A stretch of 64,000 bases of DNA from Lachnospiraceae bacterium AC2012 (GTDB taxonomy: Bacteria; Bacillota; Clostridia; Lachnospirales; Lachnospiraceae), in contig JNIN01000001.1 in NCBI GenBank assembly GCA_000702525.1, forward strand, positions 124,001 to 188,000, read 5' to 3'. Numbering within the stretch: position 1 is the stretch's first letter; each line of letters starts with the position of its first letter. The notes below the pieces were generated by a model. That model ran no database searches. It saw only the letters and a program-made list of their open reading frames with translations, and was not told the DNA's origin. Shown here in pieces: positions 17,500 to 25,997 of the stretch. A program made the position numbers and the translations under genes.

Positions 17500-17931
17500 A
17501 TGGCAAGAACATTAGATGCAAGGGAGATTGCGAAGATTCTTCCACATCGTTATCCCTTTGCACTGGTCGATCGAATTTTAGATTACGAACCGGGGCAGTG
17601 GGCAAAAGGAAGAAAATGCGTTTCTATGGATGAGCCATTTTTTCAGGGGCATTTTCCGGAGTATCCGGTGATGCCAGGTGTACTGTTATTAGAAGCTTTG
17701 GCACAGACCGGTGCGGTAGCAGTTCTCTCGATGCCGGAAAACAAAGGGAAGCTGGCGTTCTTTGGCGGTGTGAAAAATGCACGTTTTAAGAAACAGGTGG
17801 TACCAGGTGATATCGTGGAACTGGATACAAAATTAGTGAAGATGCATGGCCCGATCGGTATTGCGGAGGGTTGTGCTTATGTAGATGGGGAATTAGCTGT
17901 GAAAGCAGAGATCACATTTGCAATAAAATAG
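17500..17931 (+). CDS. fabZ: 3-hydroxyacyl-ACP dehydratase
   Basis: A 143-aa hotdog-fold dehydratase. The catalytic His is in LPHRYPFALVDRI and the Glu in MPGVLLLEALAQ. It completes the elongation cycle. It is the last enzyme gene of the operon. In many relatives accB and accC flank fabZ; here they are missing. Confidence 0.95.
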   Translation: MARTLDAREIAKILPHRYPFALVDRILDYEPGQWAKGRKCVSMDEPFFQGHFPEYPVMPGVLLLEALAQTGAVAVLSMPENKGKLAFFGGVKNARFKKQVVPGDIVELDTKLVKMHGPIGIAEGCAYVDGELAVKAEITFAIK

Positions 17932-17944
17932 AAGAAAAATAGAT

Positions 17945-17999
17945 TCAAGTTTTTTAGCATTTTGTGGTAAGATAAAGACAAGTTATAAAAAGATTTTAT
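17945..17999 (+). promoter_or_regulatory. Internal promoter and palindrome before the MarR gene
   Basis: TCAAGT (17945-17950), a 17-base spacer and TAAGAT (17968-17973) give a candidate promoter. A short palindrome ATAAAA-AGA-TTTTAT (17985-17999) follows the expected start, in the same relative place as the palindrome before acpP. This fits autoregulation by the MarR protein; it is inference. Confidence 0.4.
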
Positions 18000-18013
18000 T
18001 TAGGTAGGGACCA

Positions 18014-18469
18014 ATGATGCTGAAAAAAGAATTAAGAACCATGTATAACAAATTCAGATTACATTTCTATACGCAGATTCTATCTAATTTTGAAGGACGT
18101 GAGGCTACTCTTACGACGGTAGAATCTTTTAGTGTGGAAGCAATTATGATCCTCGGACGCCCAACCGTGGCTGAATTTGCAAAGATGATGAATATCTCAT
18201 CTCCGAATGCGGCATATCGTGTGAGTGCGCTGCAGAGAAAGGGGTATTTAAAGAAAGTTCGTTCAGAAGAAGATGCGAGAATCTACTATCTGGAACCGAC
18301 CGAACGTGCAAAGGAATATTTCCGTATTAATACTTCTTATCTGGACACGGTACTTGACCGCGCTGAAGAACGTTTCAGTAAAGAAGATTATGAGAAGTTT
18401 GCAGAATATCTGCACATCATTAATACAGAGCTGATGCCGGAATTGGATATCGCTCGGTTCAAAAAGTAA
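18014..18469 (+). CDS. MarR-family transcriptional regulator, FabT-like by position
   Basis: A 151-aa winged-helix protein. Residues about 55-100 hold the recognition helix and wing (ISSPNAAYRVSALQRKGYLKKVRSEEDARIYYLEPT), the standard MarR pattern with a conserved Asp-Ala-Arg in the wing. It is directly downstream of fabZ, as FabT-type repressors of fatty acid synthesis often are next to fab genes. The sequence itself does not prove acyl-ACP sensing. The start is at ATG 18014 or 18017. It ends before a bidirectional terminator. Confidence 0.78.
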   Translation: MMLKKELRTMYNKFRLHFYTQILSNFEGREATLTTVESFSVEAIMILGRPTVAEFAKMMNISSPNAAYRVSALQRKGYLKKVRSEEDARIYYLEPTERAKEYFRINTSYLDTVLDRAEERFSKEDYEKFAEYLHIINTELMPELDIARFKK

Positions 18470-18483
18470 AGACTGGAATCTAG

Positions 18484-18546
18484 AAAAAGACCTGCAGGTT
18501 CCGTGACAATGGATGTTGTCTCTGGAAAACCTGCAGGTCTTTTTTA
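18484..18546. terminator. Bidirectional terminator between the fab operon and the convergent gene
   Basis: AAAAAGACCTGCAGGTT (18484-18500) pairs with AACCTGCAGGTCTTTTT (18528-18545), with an inner GACAA/TTGTC stem. A-rich and T-rich flanks allow use in both directions. Confidence 0.88.
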
Positions 18547-19638
18547 TACTTTCTTAGACAGGAAGGCGAAAAACTTCTGGAGGAAGATGTAATCGCCCTG
18601 CATCTTCTCAACCTTCTGTCGGTTTTTCTCATTGAATCCAACCAGGATATCATGATTTGCTTCCGCCAGATAATCGATGATACCGTCGATATCGGATTTT
18701 GTATTCTTAGGGCAGCGGATGTAGCGTCTTTTATTTGCTGTGATATACAGGGTATAAGAGATGCTGAAATGGTGCCATAGGAATTTATGCAAAGTGGAAT
18801 ATTTGTAAATCCATACGATTTCCTTGATGGGAACGATGGCGACACCGTAGCTACTGGTTTCGATGAAATAGTGCTGCGTGATAAACATATCTTCCGTTGC
18901 AAGCTGTGGCAATGTCTTTAATTCTTCTTCCGCTTCTTCTAAAATCTTCTTTGGATTGCCGTAGACGTAGAGTCTTCGACAAGGTCTCGACAGCACTGGA
19001 AATGCAATCGACAGCGCACAGATAAGAAGATGCAGCACGGCATAGAGCACAAATAACGTTAAGAGCAGGACGAATAGCTTTGTAAACCATCCGGAGCTAG
19101 CTGGCTCATCGAGCATATAGCTACTGAAGGATTCGGACATACTTTCATTGGTCCAGTTTAGGTCCGTAGATAACTTCTCCATCAGAGAAGAGGCTGCAAT
19201 GGAATTCTGTACAATCTTTGCATCAATAGTGATCTCTTCTATGGTAGAGATCCCCTGATCACATGTCTTCGGATCTAATAGAACGATATATCCTCTGTCA
19301 CTTATGATGGTGTAATAATAGTAACCATTTCTTTGACCAAGCCATTCCTTGGTATAGCCTGTGAAGTAGAGATCATGTAAGGTGACCTCTACATAAGATT
19401 GATTTTTGTTATATAACGTTGAAATCTTACCGGCATTCGTAATCTTGGTTGGAAATACAAGCGAGCGAAGCGGTAGAAAGAAGGATAAAACGATAAGAAG
19501 CAGGAGAAATACAGCGGGTCCCCAGATTCTTCGTTTGTAATAATCCCGAATATTCTTCGTAATATAATGATCAAACTGCTGATCAAATTCCGATTCGTTT
19601 ATAGTTTCATTGATTGTTTCATTCATCGTATTATTCAT
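18544..19638 (-). CDS. Membrane protein with cytoplasmic YcxB-like C-terminal domain, function unknown
   Basis: A 364-aa protein that I do not firmly recognise. It opens with a low-complexity Asn/Glu-rich stretch containing two NETI repeats, then a membrane helix (about 38-57), an outside domain of about 115 residues, a second helix pair near 188-215, and a cytoplasmic C-terminal domain. That domain (residues about 250-340) has a pattern of beta strands with IVWIYKY and LYITANKRRYIRC, resembling PH-like or YcxB-like domains. It is transcribed alone, towards the fab operon. DUF6709 is a possible family label, but I am unsure. Confidence 0.5.
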   Translation of the reverse strand: MNNTMNETINETINESEFDQQFDHYITKNIRDYYKRRIWGPAVFLLLLIVLSFFLPLRSLVFPTKITNAGKISTLYNKNQSYVEVTLHDLYFTGYTKEWLGQRNGYYYYTIISDRGYIVLLDPKTCDQGISTIEEITIDAKIVQNSIAASSLMEKLSTDLNWTNESMSESFSSYMLDEPASSGWFTKLFVLLLTLFVLYAVLHLLICALSIAFPVLSRPCRRLYVYGNPKKILEEAEEELKTLPQLATEDMFITQHYFIETSSYGVAIVPIKEIVWIYKYSTLHKFLWHHFSISYTLYITANKRRYIRCPKNTKSDIDGIIDYLAEANHDILVGFNEKNRQKVEKMQGDYIFLQKFFAFLSKKV

Positions 19639-19757
19639 GACAAACTCCCACGATATGTGTCTTTTTTCGCATGTTTCTAGTATACATTAGATGCGGCTTT
19701 TTTTGTAGGAAAAATTGTGTTAGTATAAAGGTTATGTAATAAATTGGAGGAGTCTGC

Positions 19758-20516
19758 ATGGATAGCTATATGAGTTTTGCAGAGGTCTACGATCTGTTTA
19801 TGGACAATGTTCCATATGATTTGTGGACGGAGCATGTCGTGGAACTTTTAGATAAATATAACGTGCCAAAGGAACTGGTGGCGGAACTCGGATGTGGAAC
19901 GGGTGCGATTACCAGAAGAATGCAGGCGGCTGGATATGATATGATTGGTGTCGATCTGTCAAATGAGATGTTGATGATTGCCCGGGAAGCGCAGTATGAG
20001 GTGGAGAATCCGGATTTGAAACCGATTCTCTATCTGGAACAGGATATGCGTGAGCTGGATTTATTTGGTTCCGTCAGAGCGGTCATTTCCATCTGTGACT
20101 CCATGAATTACATTATTAAAGAAGAGGATCTGAAGGAAGTGTTTGACCGTGTCTATACCTTTCTTGATCCGGATGGGGTTTTCCTGTTTGATATGAATAC
20201 GCTGTATAAGTATCGAAATCTCCTGGCAGAGAATACGTTTGCCGAAAATCGGGAAGAGGGCAGTTTTGTCTGGGAAAATTACTATGAAGAAGAGACGAGA
20301 ATCAATGAGTATGATTTGACCCTGTATATTAGAAATGGTACGGGCGATACATATTCACGTTTTGAAGAGACACATCTGCAGAGAGGATATGAATTAGAGG
20401 AAGTTGTGTCATTATTAGAGCAGTCTGGTTTTACATTCTGTGAAAGTCTGGATGCAGATACGATGGAAGAAGTAAGGCCGGAGACAGAACGCATGTATAT
20501 CCTTGCGAAGAAATAG
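19758..20516 (+). CDS. Class I SAM-dependent methyltransferase
   Basis: A 252-aa Rossmann-fold methyltransferase. Motif I is ELGCGTGAITR, followed by the acidic GVDLSNEML and motif III-like ICDSMNYI. The substrate is unknown. AGGAGG-type ribosome site precedes ATG 19758. It is followed 25 bases later by hslO and possibly shares a transcript with hslO, nadE and the PAP2 gene. Confidence 0.85.
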   Translation: MDSYMSFAEVYDLFMDNVPYDLWTEHVVELLDKYNVPKELVAELGCGTGAITRRMQAAGYDMIGVDLSNEMLMIAREAQYEVENPDLKPILYLEQDMRELDLFGSVRAVISICDSMNYIIKEEDLKEVFDRVYTFLDPDGVFLFDMNTLYKYRNLLAENTFAENREEGSFVWENYYEEETRINEYDLTLYIRNGTGDTYSRFEETHLQRGYELEEVVSLLEQSGFTFCESLDADTMEEVRPETERMYILAKK

Positions 20517-20541
20517 AAGTAGAAATAGAAAGAGGTTTTTG

Positions 20542-21408
20542 ATGTCAGATTATTTAATTCGTGCAACCGCTTGTAACGAAGAGGTTCGTGCATTTGCAAT
20601 TAATTCTAAGGATTTAGTGGAAGAGGCGAGAGCTTCTCATATGACAAGCCCGGTTGTCACAGCTGCTATGGGTAGATTGTTAACCGGTGCCGCTATGATG
20701 GGTTCTATGATGAAGGGTGATAAGGATTTACTTACACTTCAGGTTCTCGGTAGTGGTCCCGTGCAGGGAATTACAGTAACGGCCGATTCTCATGGACGTG
20801 TGAAGGGATTCCCAAATGTACCAATCGTAGAAGTTCCTCCAAAGTATGAAGGAAAATTAGATGTGGGTGCAGCCATCGGTGTGGGTGTACTTCGCGTGAT
20901 TCGTGATACCGGTTTAAAAGAACCTTATGTTGGTACCGTAGAACTTAAAACCGGAGAAATCGCAGAAGATTTAACGTATTATTTTGCACAGTCTGAGCAG
21001 ACACCATCAGCCGTTGGTCTGGGTGTATTAGTGGATACGGATTATAGTGTTCGTGCAGCAGGTGGATTTATCATCCAGTTAATGCCAAATACAAGTGACG
21101 AGACCATTTCTAAGTTGGAGGAAAACTTAAAGAAGCTTCCTACCGTAACATCGATGTTCGATGAAGGTAAGACACCAGAGGAAGTACTGGGACTGGTATT
21201 AGACGGTATGGACTTTGAAATTACAGAGAAATCAGAGGTGGCTTTCGAGTGTGATTGTAGCAGAGAACGTGTACAGGATTCGATTGCAAGTATCGCAAAG
21301 GATGACATCCAGGAAATGATTGATGAAGGCAAACCGGTAGAGGTTCGTTGCCAGTTCTGTAATAAGAAATATGACTTTACAATTGATGATTTAAAGGAAA
21401 TGCTCTAG
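20542..21408 (+). CDS. hslO: Redox-regulated holdase chaperone Hsp33
   Basis: A 288-aa chaperone activated by oxidation. The C-terminal zinc site has CDC (FECDCSRERV) and CQFC (RCQFCNKKY), four cysteines that release zinc and form disulfides under oxidative stress. The N-terminal substrate-binding domain opens with DYLIRATACNEEVRAFA. I chose ATG 20542 (AGAGG upstream); a longer in-frame start inside the previous gene would add a basic stretch with no homology. This is useful for an anaerobe exposed to oxygen. Confidence 0.94.
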   Translation: MSDYLIRATACNEEVRAFAINSKDLVEEARASHMTSPVVTAAMGRLLTGAAMMGSMMKGDKDLLTLQVLGSGPVQGITVTADSHGRVKGFPNVPIVEVPPKYEGKLDVGAAIGVGVLRVIRDTGLKEPYVGTVELKTGEIAEDLTYYFAQSEQTPSAVGLGVLVDTDYSVRAAGGFIIQLMPNTSDETISKLEENLKKLPTVTSMFDEGKTPEEVLGLVLDGMDFEITEKSEVAFECDCSRERVQDSIASIAKDDIQEMIDEGKPVEVRCQFCNKKYDFTIDDLKEML

Positions 21409-21433
21409 GAGCAAATTTCGAATCGAGGTAAGT

Positions 21434-23350
21434 ATGAAAGACGGATTTATTAAAGTTGCAGCAATCACGCCGGAAGTGGAAGTTGCCAACGTTACTGCGA
21501 ATGGAGAAATTATAAGAGAACATATGAAGAAGGCTTCGAAAGCCGGTGCGAGAATTGTCGTTTTCCCGGAACTTTGTATTACCGGATATTCTTGTAGAGA
21601 TATGTTTTTCCAGGAGACACTTCTTCGTAGAGCGAAGGAAGAACTTCTTCTGATTGCCGAAGAGAGTGCTTCTCTTCGCGGAATCTTCTTTGTGGGACTT
21701 CCTTATAAACATAGAAATAAAATCTATAATGTGGCGGCAGCTGTCAGCGAAGGTAACGTACTGGGACTCGTTCCAAAGACCTATCTTCCAAATTATCATG
21801 AATTCTATGAGGCAAGACAGTTTACACCGGGGATGGATCTTCCGGAAGTAACGAATCTTACCGCAGAGATGACGACGATGATTGGTAGCAATATGCTCTT
21901 TACCTGTCCGGAATTTGATGGACTTACCATTGCAGCGGAAATCTGTGAGGATCTTTGGACGCCATGCCCACCTTCGATTCGACATGCCATGACAGGTGCG
22001 ACAGTGATCGTCAATCTGTCCGCAAGTAATGAATTGACAGGAAAGTCAGAATACAGAAGACAGTTAGTAACAAGCCAGTCTGCAAGATTATATTGTGGAT
22101 ATATTTACGCGTCTGCCGGTTCCGGAGAATCGACACAGGATGTTGTTTATAGTGGACATGATATGATTGCAGAAAATGGTCGACTTCTGGAGGAAAGTAA
22201 TCTCTTCCAGGATGGTTGTATTATGTCGGAACTGGATATCCAGGGAATTGAGAAACGTCGCGAGGCGATGACAACATACGAAGAGCTCGATGACAGCGAA
22301 TATGTCATCTCTGAATTCCATCTTGCAATCGAAGATACGAAGATTACAAGATTTATTGATCCGGCTCCATTCGTGCCATCCAATCCGCATACCCTCGAAG
22401 TTCGATGCGAGGAAATCCTGAATATTCAGGCGATGGGATTGAAGAAGAGATTGAAGCATACCCATGCGAAGACGGCGGTTATTGGTATTTCCGGTGGTCT
22501 GGATTCTACCTTGGCATTGCTTGTCACGGTGCGAGCATTTGATAGTCTGGGACTCGATCGAAAGGGAATTATCGCGGTTACCATGCCGGGATTTGGTACG
22601 ACAGACAGAACTTACGATAATGCCGTATCTATGATTCAGGAACTGGGGTGTAGTTTCCGCGAGATTTCGATTGTGGATTCGGTGAATCAACATTTCCAGG
22701 ATATCGGACATGATGATTCGATTCATGATGTGACCTATGAGAATTGTCAGGCGAGAGAACGTACACAGATTCTGATGGATTTATCCAATAAGGAAAATGG
22801 TATGGTTATCGGTACGGGAGATTTGTCTGAGCTTGCACTTGGTTGGGCAACGTATAATGGCGATCATATGTCGATGTATGCGGTAAACAGTTCTGTACCT
22901 AAGACGTTGGTTCGTCATCTAGTGCGTTACTATGCCGACCATTTGACGGATGGAAAACTGACAGAAGTTCTTTATGACGTATTGGATACGCCGGTGAGTC
23001 CGGAACTTTTGCCACCAACGGAAGATGGCAAGATTGCGCAGAAGACGGAAGATGTTGTGGGACCTTATGAACTCCACGATTTCTATCTCTATCATCTGAT
23101 GCGTATGGGATCCGAACCTGGACGAATCTATCGTCTGGCACGTATCGCATTTGAAGGCGTTTATGATGAGGAAACCATCAAGAAATGGTTACGCAAGTTT
23201 TATTGGAGATTCTTCTCACAGCAGTTTAAGAGAAGTTGTCTGCCGGATGGTCCAAAGGTCGGTACAGTTTCCGTATCTCCAAGAGGAGATTTACGTATGG
23301 CAAGTGATACGGTTGTGCAGATTTGGATCGAAGAGATAGATGCTCTGTAG
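21434..23350 (+). CDS. nadE: Glutamine-dependent NAD+ synthetase
   Basis: A 638-aa two-domain enzyme. The N-terminal nitrilase-like glutaminase has the Glu46-Lys115-Cys171 triad (FPELCITGYS, VPKTYLPN, EICEDLW). The C-terminal synthetase has the P-loop SGGLDS at 353-358. It amidates nicotinic acid adenine dinucleotide to NAD+ using ammonia channelled from glutamine. The length fits the long bacterial type. It lies 25 bases after hslO. Confidence 0.95.
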   Translation: MKDGFIKVAAITPEVEVANVTANGEIIREHMKKASKAGARIVVFPELCITGYSCRDMFFQETLLRRAKEELLLIAEESASLRGIFFVGLPYKHRNKIYNVAAAVSEGNVLGLVPKTYLPNYHEFYEARQFTPGMDLPEVTNLTAEMTTMIGSNMLFTCPEFDGLTIAAEICEDLWTPCPPSIRHAMTGATVIVNLSASNELTGKSEYRRQLVTSQSARLYCGYIYASAGSGESTQDVVYSGHDMIAENGRLLEESNLFQDGCIMSELDIQGIEKRREAMTTYEELDDSEYVISEFHLAIEDTKITRFIDPAPFVPSNPHTLEVRCEEILNIQAMGLKKRLKHTHAKTAVIGISGGLDSTLALLVTVRAFDSLGLDRKGIIAVTMPGFGTTDRTYDNAVSMIQELGCSFREISIVDSVNQHFQDIGHDDSIHDVTYENCQARERTQILMDLSNKENGMVIGTGDLSELALGWATYNGDHMSMYAVNSSVPKTLVRHLVRYYADHLTDGKLTEVLYDVLDTPVSPELLPPTEDGKIAQKTEDVVGPYELHDFYLYHLMRMGSEPGRIYRLARIAFEGVYDEETIKKWLRKFYWRFFSQQFKRSCLPDGPKVGTVSVSPRGDLRMASDTVVQIWIEEIDAL

Positions 23351-23386
23351 TCTGTAATGTAGAAACAATACGAAAGAGTTGAGATC

Positions 23387-24076
23387 ATGCAAGCTTTAAA
23401 AGAACATGTTTTGAAAACAAAAAGAAGATTATATATTCTTCTCTATTTTCCAGTGTATCTGGCGGTGTTTTTCTTTCTGGATTATCGAAAATTACCATTG
23501 TCAGAATATACGATTGTTGGAACAAAACTGGATGAGATGATTCCTTTTTGCGAATACTTTGTGGTGTTTTATTATTTCTGGTTCTTCTATATTGGGTTAG
23601 GACTGGTTCTGGCGTATTTAGAGAAGGATGGTAAGAACTATTACCAGACCTGTGCCTATATGTTTACAGGAATGACAATCTTTTTGATTGTATCGGCACT
23701 TTTCCCTAATAGAGATTTCCTTCGCCCGGAAGTATTTCCAAGAGAAAATGTATTCTCTTATCTGGTGGGATTGATTTATTCCGTGGATACACCAACGAAT
23801 TTATTTCCAAGTATTCATGTATTTAATGCGATTGTTGTGCATGTTAGTATCTTAAATTGCAGTCGTTTTGAAAATAAAGCAGTGTATAAGTGGTTTAGCC
23901 GTTTTGTCGTTGTTGGAATTATCTTATCTACGGTATTCTTGAAGCAGCATAGCGTTTTGGATGTGCTGACGGGAATCCTCATGGCGGGAGTACTTTATTA
24001 CCTGGTATACCATGTGGGGGATGAGAGGTTTTTGACTCGTGTTGAAAAATATGACAAAAATATAATAGCTTCGTAA
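23387..24076 (+). CDS. PAP2-superfamily membrane phosphatase
   Basis: A 229-aa integral membrane protein with about six helices. The phosphatase signature is PSIHVFNA (motif 2) and KQHSVLDVLTG (motif 3, with the His and Asp). The N-terminal arginine motif is less clear. Family members remove phosphate from undecaprenyl pyrophosphate, phosphatidic acid or inositol lipids; the substrate here is unknown. It precedes the L,D-transpeptidase gene, which has its own promoter. Confidence 0.8.
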   Translation: MQALKEHVLKTKRRLYILLYFPVYLAVFFFLDYRKLPLSEYTIVGTKLDEMIPFCEYFVVFYYFWFFYIGLGLVLAYLEKDGKNYYQTCAYMFTGMTIFLIVSALFPNRDFLRPEVFPRENVFSYLVGLIYSVDTPTNLFPSIHVFNAIVVHVSILNCSRFENKAVYKWFSRFVVVGIILSTVFLKQHSVLDVLTGILMAGVLYYLVYHVGDERFLTRVEKYDKNIIAS

Positions 24077-24099
24077 GAAAATCTTGGAATGAATGCTAT

Positions 24100-24128
24100 T
24101 TGACAATTGAAACGCTCGGCTTTAGAAT
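24100..24128 (+). promoter_or_regulatory. Promoter of the L,D-transpeptidase gene
   Basis: TTGACA (24100-24105), a 17-base spacer and TAGAAT (24123-24128). CGCTC/GAGCG arms bracket the -10 element and could be an operator or chance. Confidence 0.7.
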
Positions 24129-24175
24129 GTTTCATTGAGCGATTAGATTTTGTTTATAGTAGGGAGCATTGAGAA

Positions 24176-25861
24176 ATGTTAGAAAAAATGAAAGTATGGA
24201 ACTGGAAGAAAATCGGGATTATTTCCGGGATTGCAGCACTTGTATTAGCTGTTATCTATGTTGGATTTTCTATCTTTTTCCAGAGTCACTTCTTCTTTAG
24301 AAGTACAGTAAATGGTGTTTCAGCATCCGCCGCATCGGTAGATACCGTTGTAGAACGATTGGATGAAGCGACAGAAGGATATGAGCTTACCATCGTGGAA
24401 GAGGATGGTGAAGAGACCATCGACCCAGAATCCATTGACCTTGTAACAACTGCGGATGCAGATACGGTAGAAGCTTTGGTTAAGAAGCAGAATGGATTTG
24501 CCTGGGTGAAGTATCTTTTTACAGATAAGGATTATGAGAGCGAACGTATCGTTTCTTTTGATGAAGAGAAACTTGCTGCTGAGATTCAGAATCTGGAACT
24601 TGTAAAGAGAGAAGCAACGACAGAAACACAGAATGCATCTTTTGAATATTCAGATAGTGCGAAGAAGTTTGTAATCGTCGATGAAGTATATGGCGATAAT
24701 GTCGATGTGGATCAGCTGACAAAGAAGGCATCCGAGGCGATTATGTCGTTGGAACCATCTTTAGATGTTGCGAAGGATAAGCTGTATGTGCAGCCAACGG
24801 TTACAGCGGATTCCGAGGAATTGAAAGATACCGTAGATTCATTAAACGATAAGATTGGAATGTCGATTACTTATACGGTTGGTGATGCAACAGAAAAGGT
24901 TGATACCGAGACGATCGCTTCCTGGATTGTTGCAGATGAAAAGGGAGATGTTTCCTATGATGAATCTGCAATGCGTGAATTCGTAAAGACAATGGAATCT
25001 ACCTATAATACGGTTGGTAAGTCGAAGTCACTTGCTACATCCTATGGTACAACGGTTACAGTTGCAGCCGGAAATTATGGATGGAAGATTGATGAAGATG
25101 GCGAAATTGCACAGTTAAAGGAAGATCTGGAAGCTGGCAAGGACGTTTCCCGTGACTTCGTATATGCGCAGAAGGCGGCAAGCCGTTCTGGAAATGATTA
25201 CGGAAATAGCTACGTTGAAGTAAATATCACAGCACAGCATGTATATCTCTATGTGGATGGTTCTTGTGTATTTGATACAGATTGTGTAACTGGAAATGTA
25301 GCCCACAATACCATTACACATAACGGTGCTTATGCGATTGCTTATTGCGAGAAGGATGCAACACTTCGTGGTGCTAATTATACATCCGAAGTTAGCTACT
25401 GGATGCCATTCCATAATGGAGAAGGCCTTCATGATGCAAGTTGGAGAAGCCGTTTTGGTGGAACCATTTATAAGACAAGCGGTTCTCATGGTTGTGTAAA
25501 CCTTCCAACTTCTGCAGCAAAGACGATTTTCTCTTATGTGTCTGCGGGATTCCCGGTTCTTGTTTATGAATTACCAGGAACAGAGAATACAAAGCCAGAG
25601 ACAGATTTGGCACAGCCGGTAATTGATGCAATCAATGCTATTGGCGAAGTTACAACAGCATCCGGAGATGCCATCACAGCAGCAAGAGCTGCTTATGAAG
25701 CACTTCCAGCAGATGCGAAACCATATGTTACAAACCTTGGAACATTAGAGGCTGCAGAAGCAGCATTCCCAGGAGTGGTAAATCAGGCAGCTATTGATCA
25801 GGCAGCCGCAGAAGCAGCTGCAGCCGAGGCATCCATCCAGAGTGAAGGTGCTACGGAGTAG
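24176..25861 (+). CDS. L,D-transpeptidase (YkuD) with peptidoglycan-binding-4 region
   Basis: A 561-aa cell-wall enzyme. A membrane anchor lies at residues 13-36, then about 290 residues of PG_binding_4-like domain, then the YkuD catalytic domain (about 345-465) with His419 and the SHGC motif (Ser437, His438, Cys440 nucleophile). It forms 3-3 cross-links or attaches proteins to peptidoglycan. About 95 further residues follow: a three-helix repeat-like segment (ITAARAAYEALPADA) and an Ala-rich tail. Such tails are common in Gram-positive surface proteins and may bind the wall. Own promoter and terminator, so a single-gene unit. Confidence 0.92.
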   Translation: MLEKMKVWNWKKIGIISGIAALVLAVIYVGFSIFFQSHFFFRSTVNGVSASAASVDTVVERLDEATEGYELTIVEEDGEETIDPESIDLVTTADADTVEALVKKQNGFAWVKYLFTDKDYESERIVSFDEEKLAAEIQNLELVKREATTETQNASFEYSDSAKKFVIVDEVYGDNVDVDQLTKKASEAIMSLEPSLDVAKDKLYVQPTVTADSEELKDTVDSLNDKIGMSITYTVGDATEKVDTETIASWIVADEKGDVSYDESAMREFVKTMESTYNTVGKSKSLATSYGTTVTVAAGNYGWKIDEDGEIAQLKEDLEAGKDVSRDFVYAQKAASRSGNDYGNSYVEVNITAQHVYLYVDGSCVFDTDCVTGNVAHNTITHNGAYAIAYCEKDATLRGANYTSEVSYWMPFHNGEGLHDASWRSRFGGTIYKTSGSHGCVNLPTSAAKTIFSYVSAGFPVLVYELPGTENTKPETDLAQPVIDAINAIGEVTTASGDAITAARAAYEALPADAKPYVTNLGTLEAAEAAFPGVVNQAAIDQAAAEAAAAEASIQSEGATE

Positions 25862-25890
25862 AGGATAGCGCTATAAATCGTAGAATTTAT

Positions 25891-25926
25891 ATGGAGGACA
25901 CAAATCGTGTCCTCCATTTTTTTCTT
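25891..25926 (+). terminator. Terminator after the L,D-transpeptidase gene
   Basis: ATGGAGGACAC pairs with GTGTCCTCCAT across a 5-base loop (25891-25916), followed by a T run. Confidence 0.92.
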
Positions 25927-25997
25927 TTATTGTTCGCATGGTTTTGTTATGATAGACCATAAAGAAGAGAAAAGATAAAGAAAAAAGAGGATACAAC

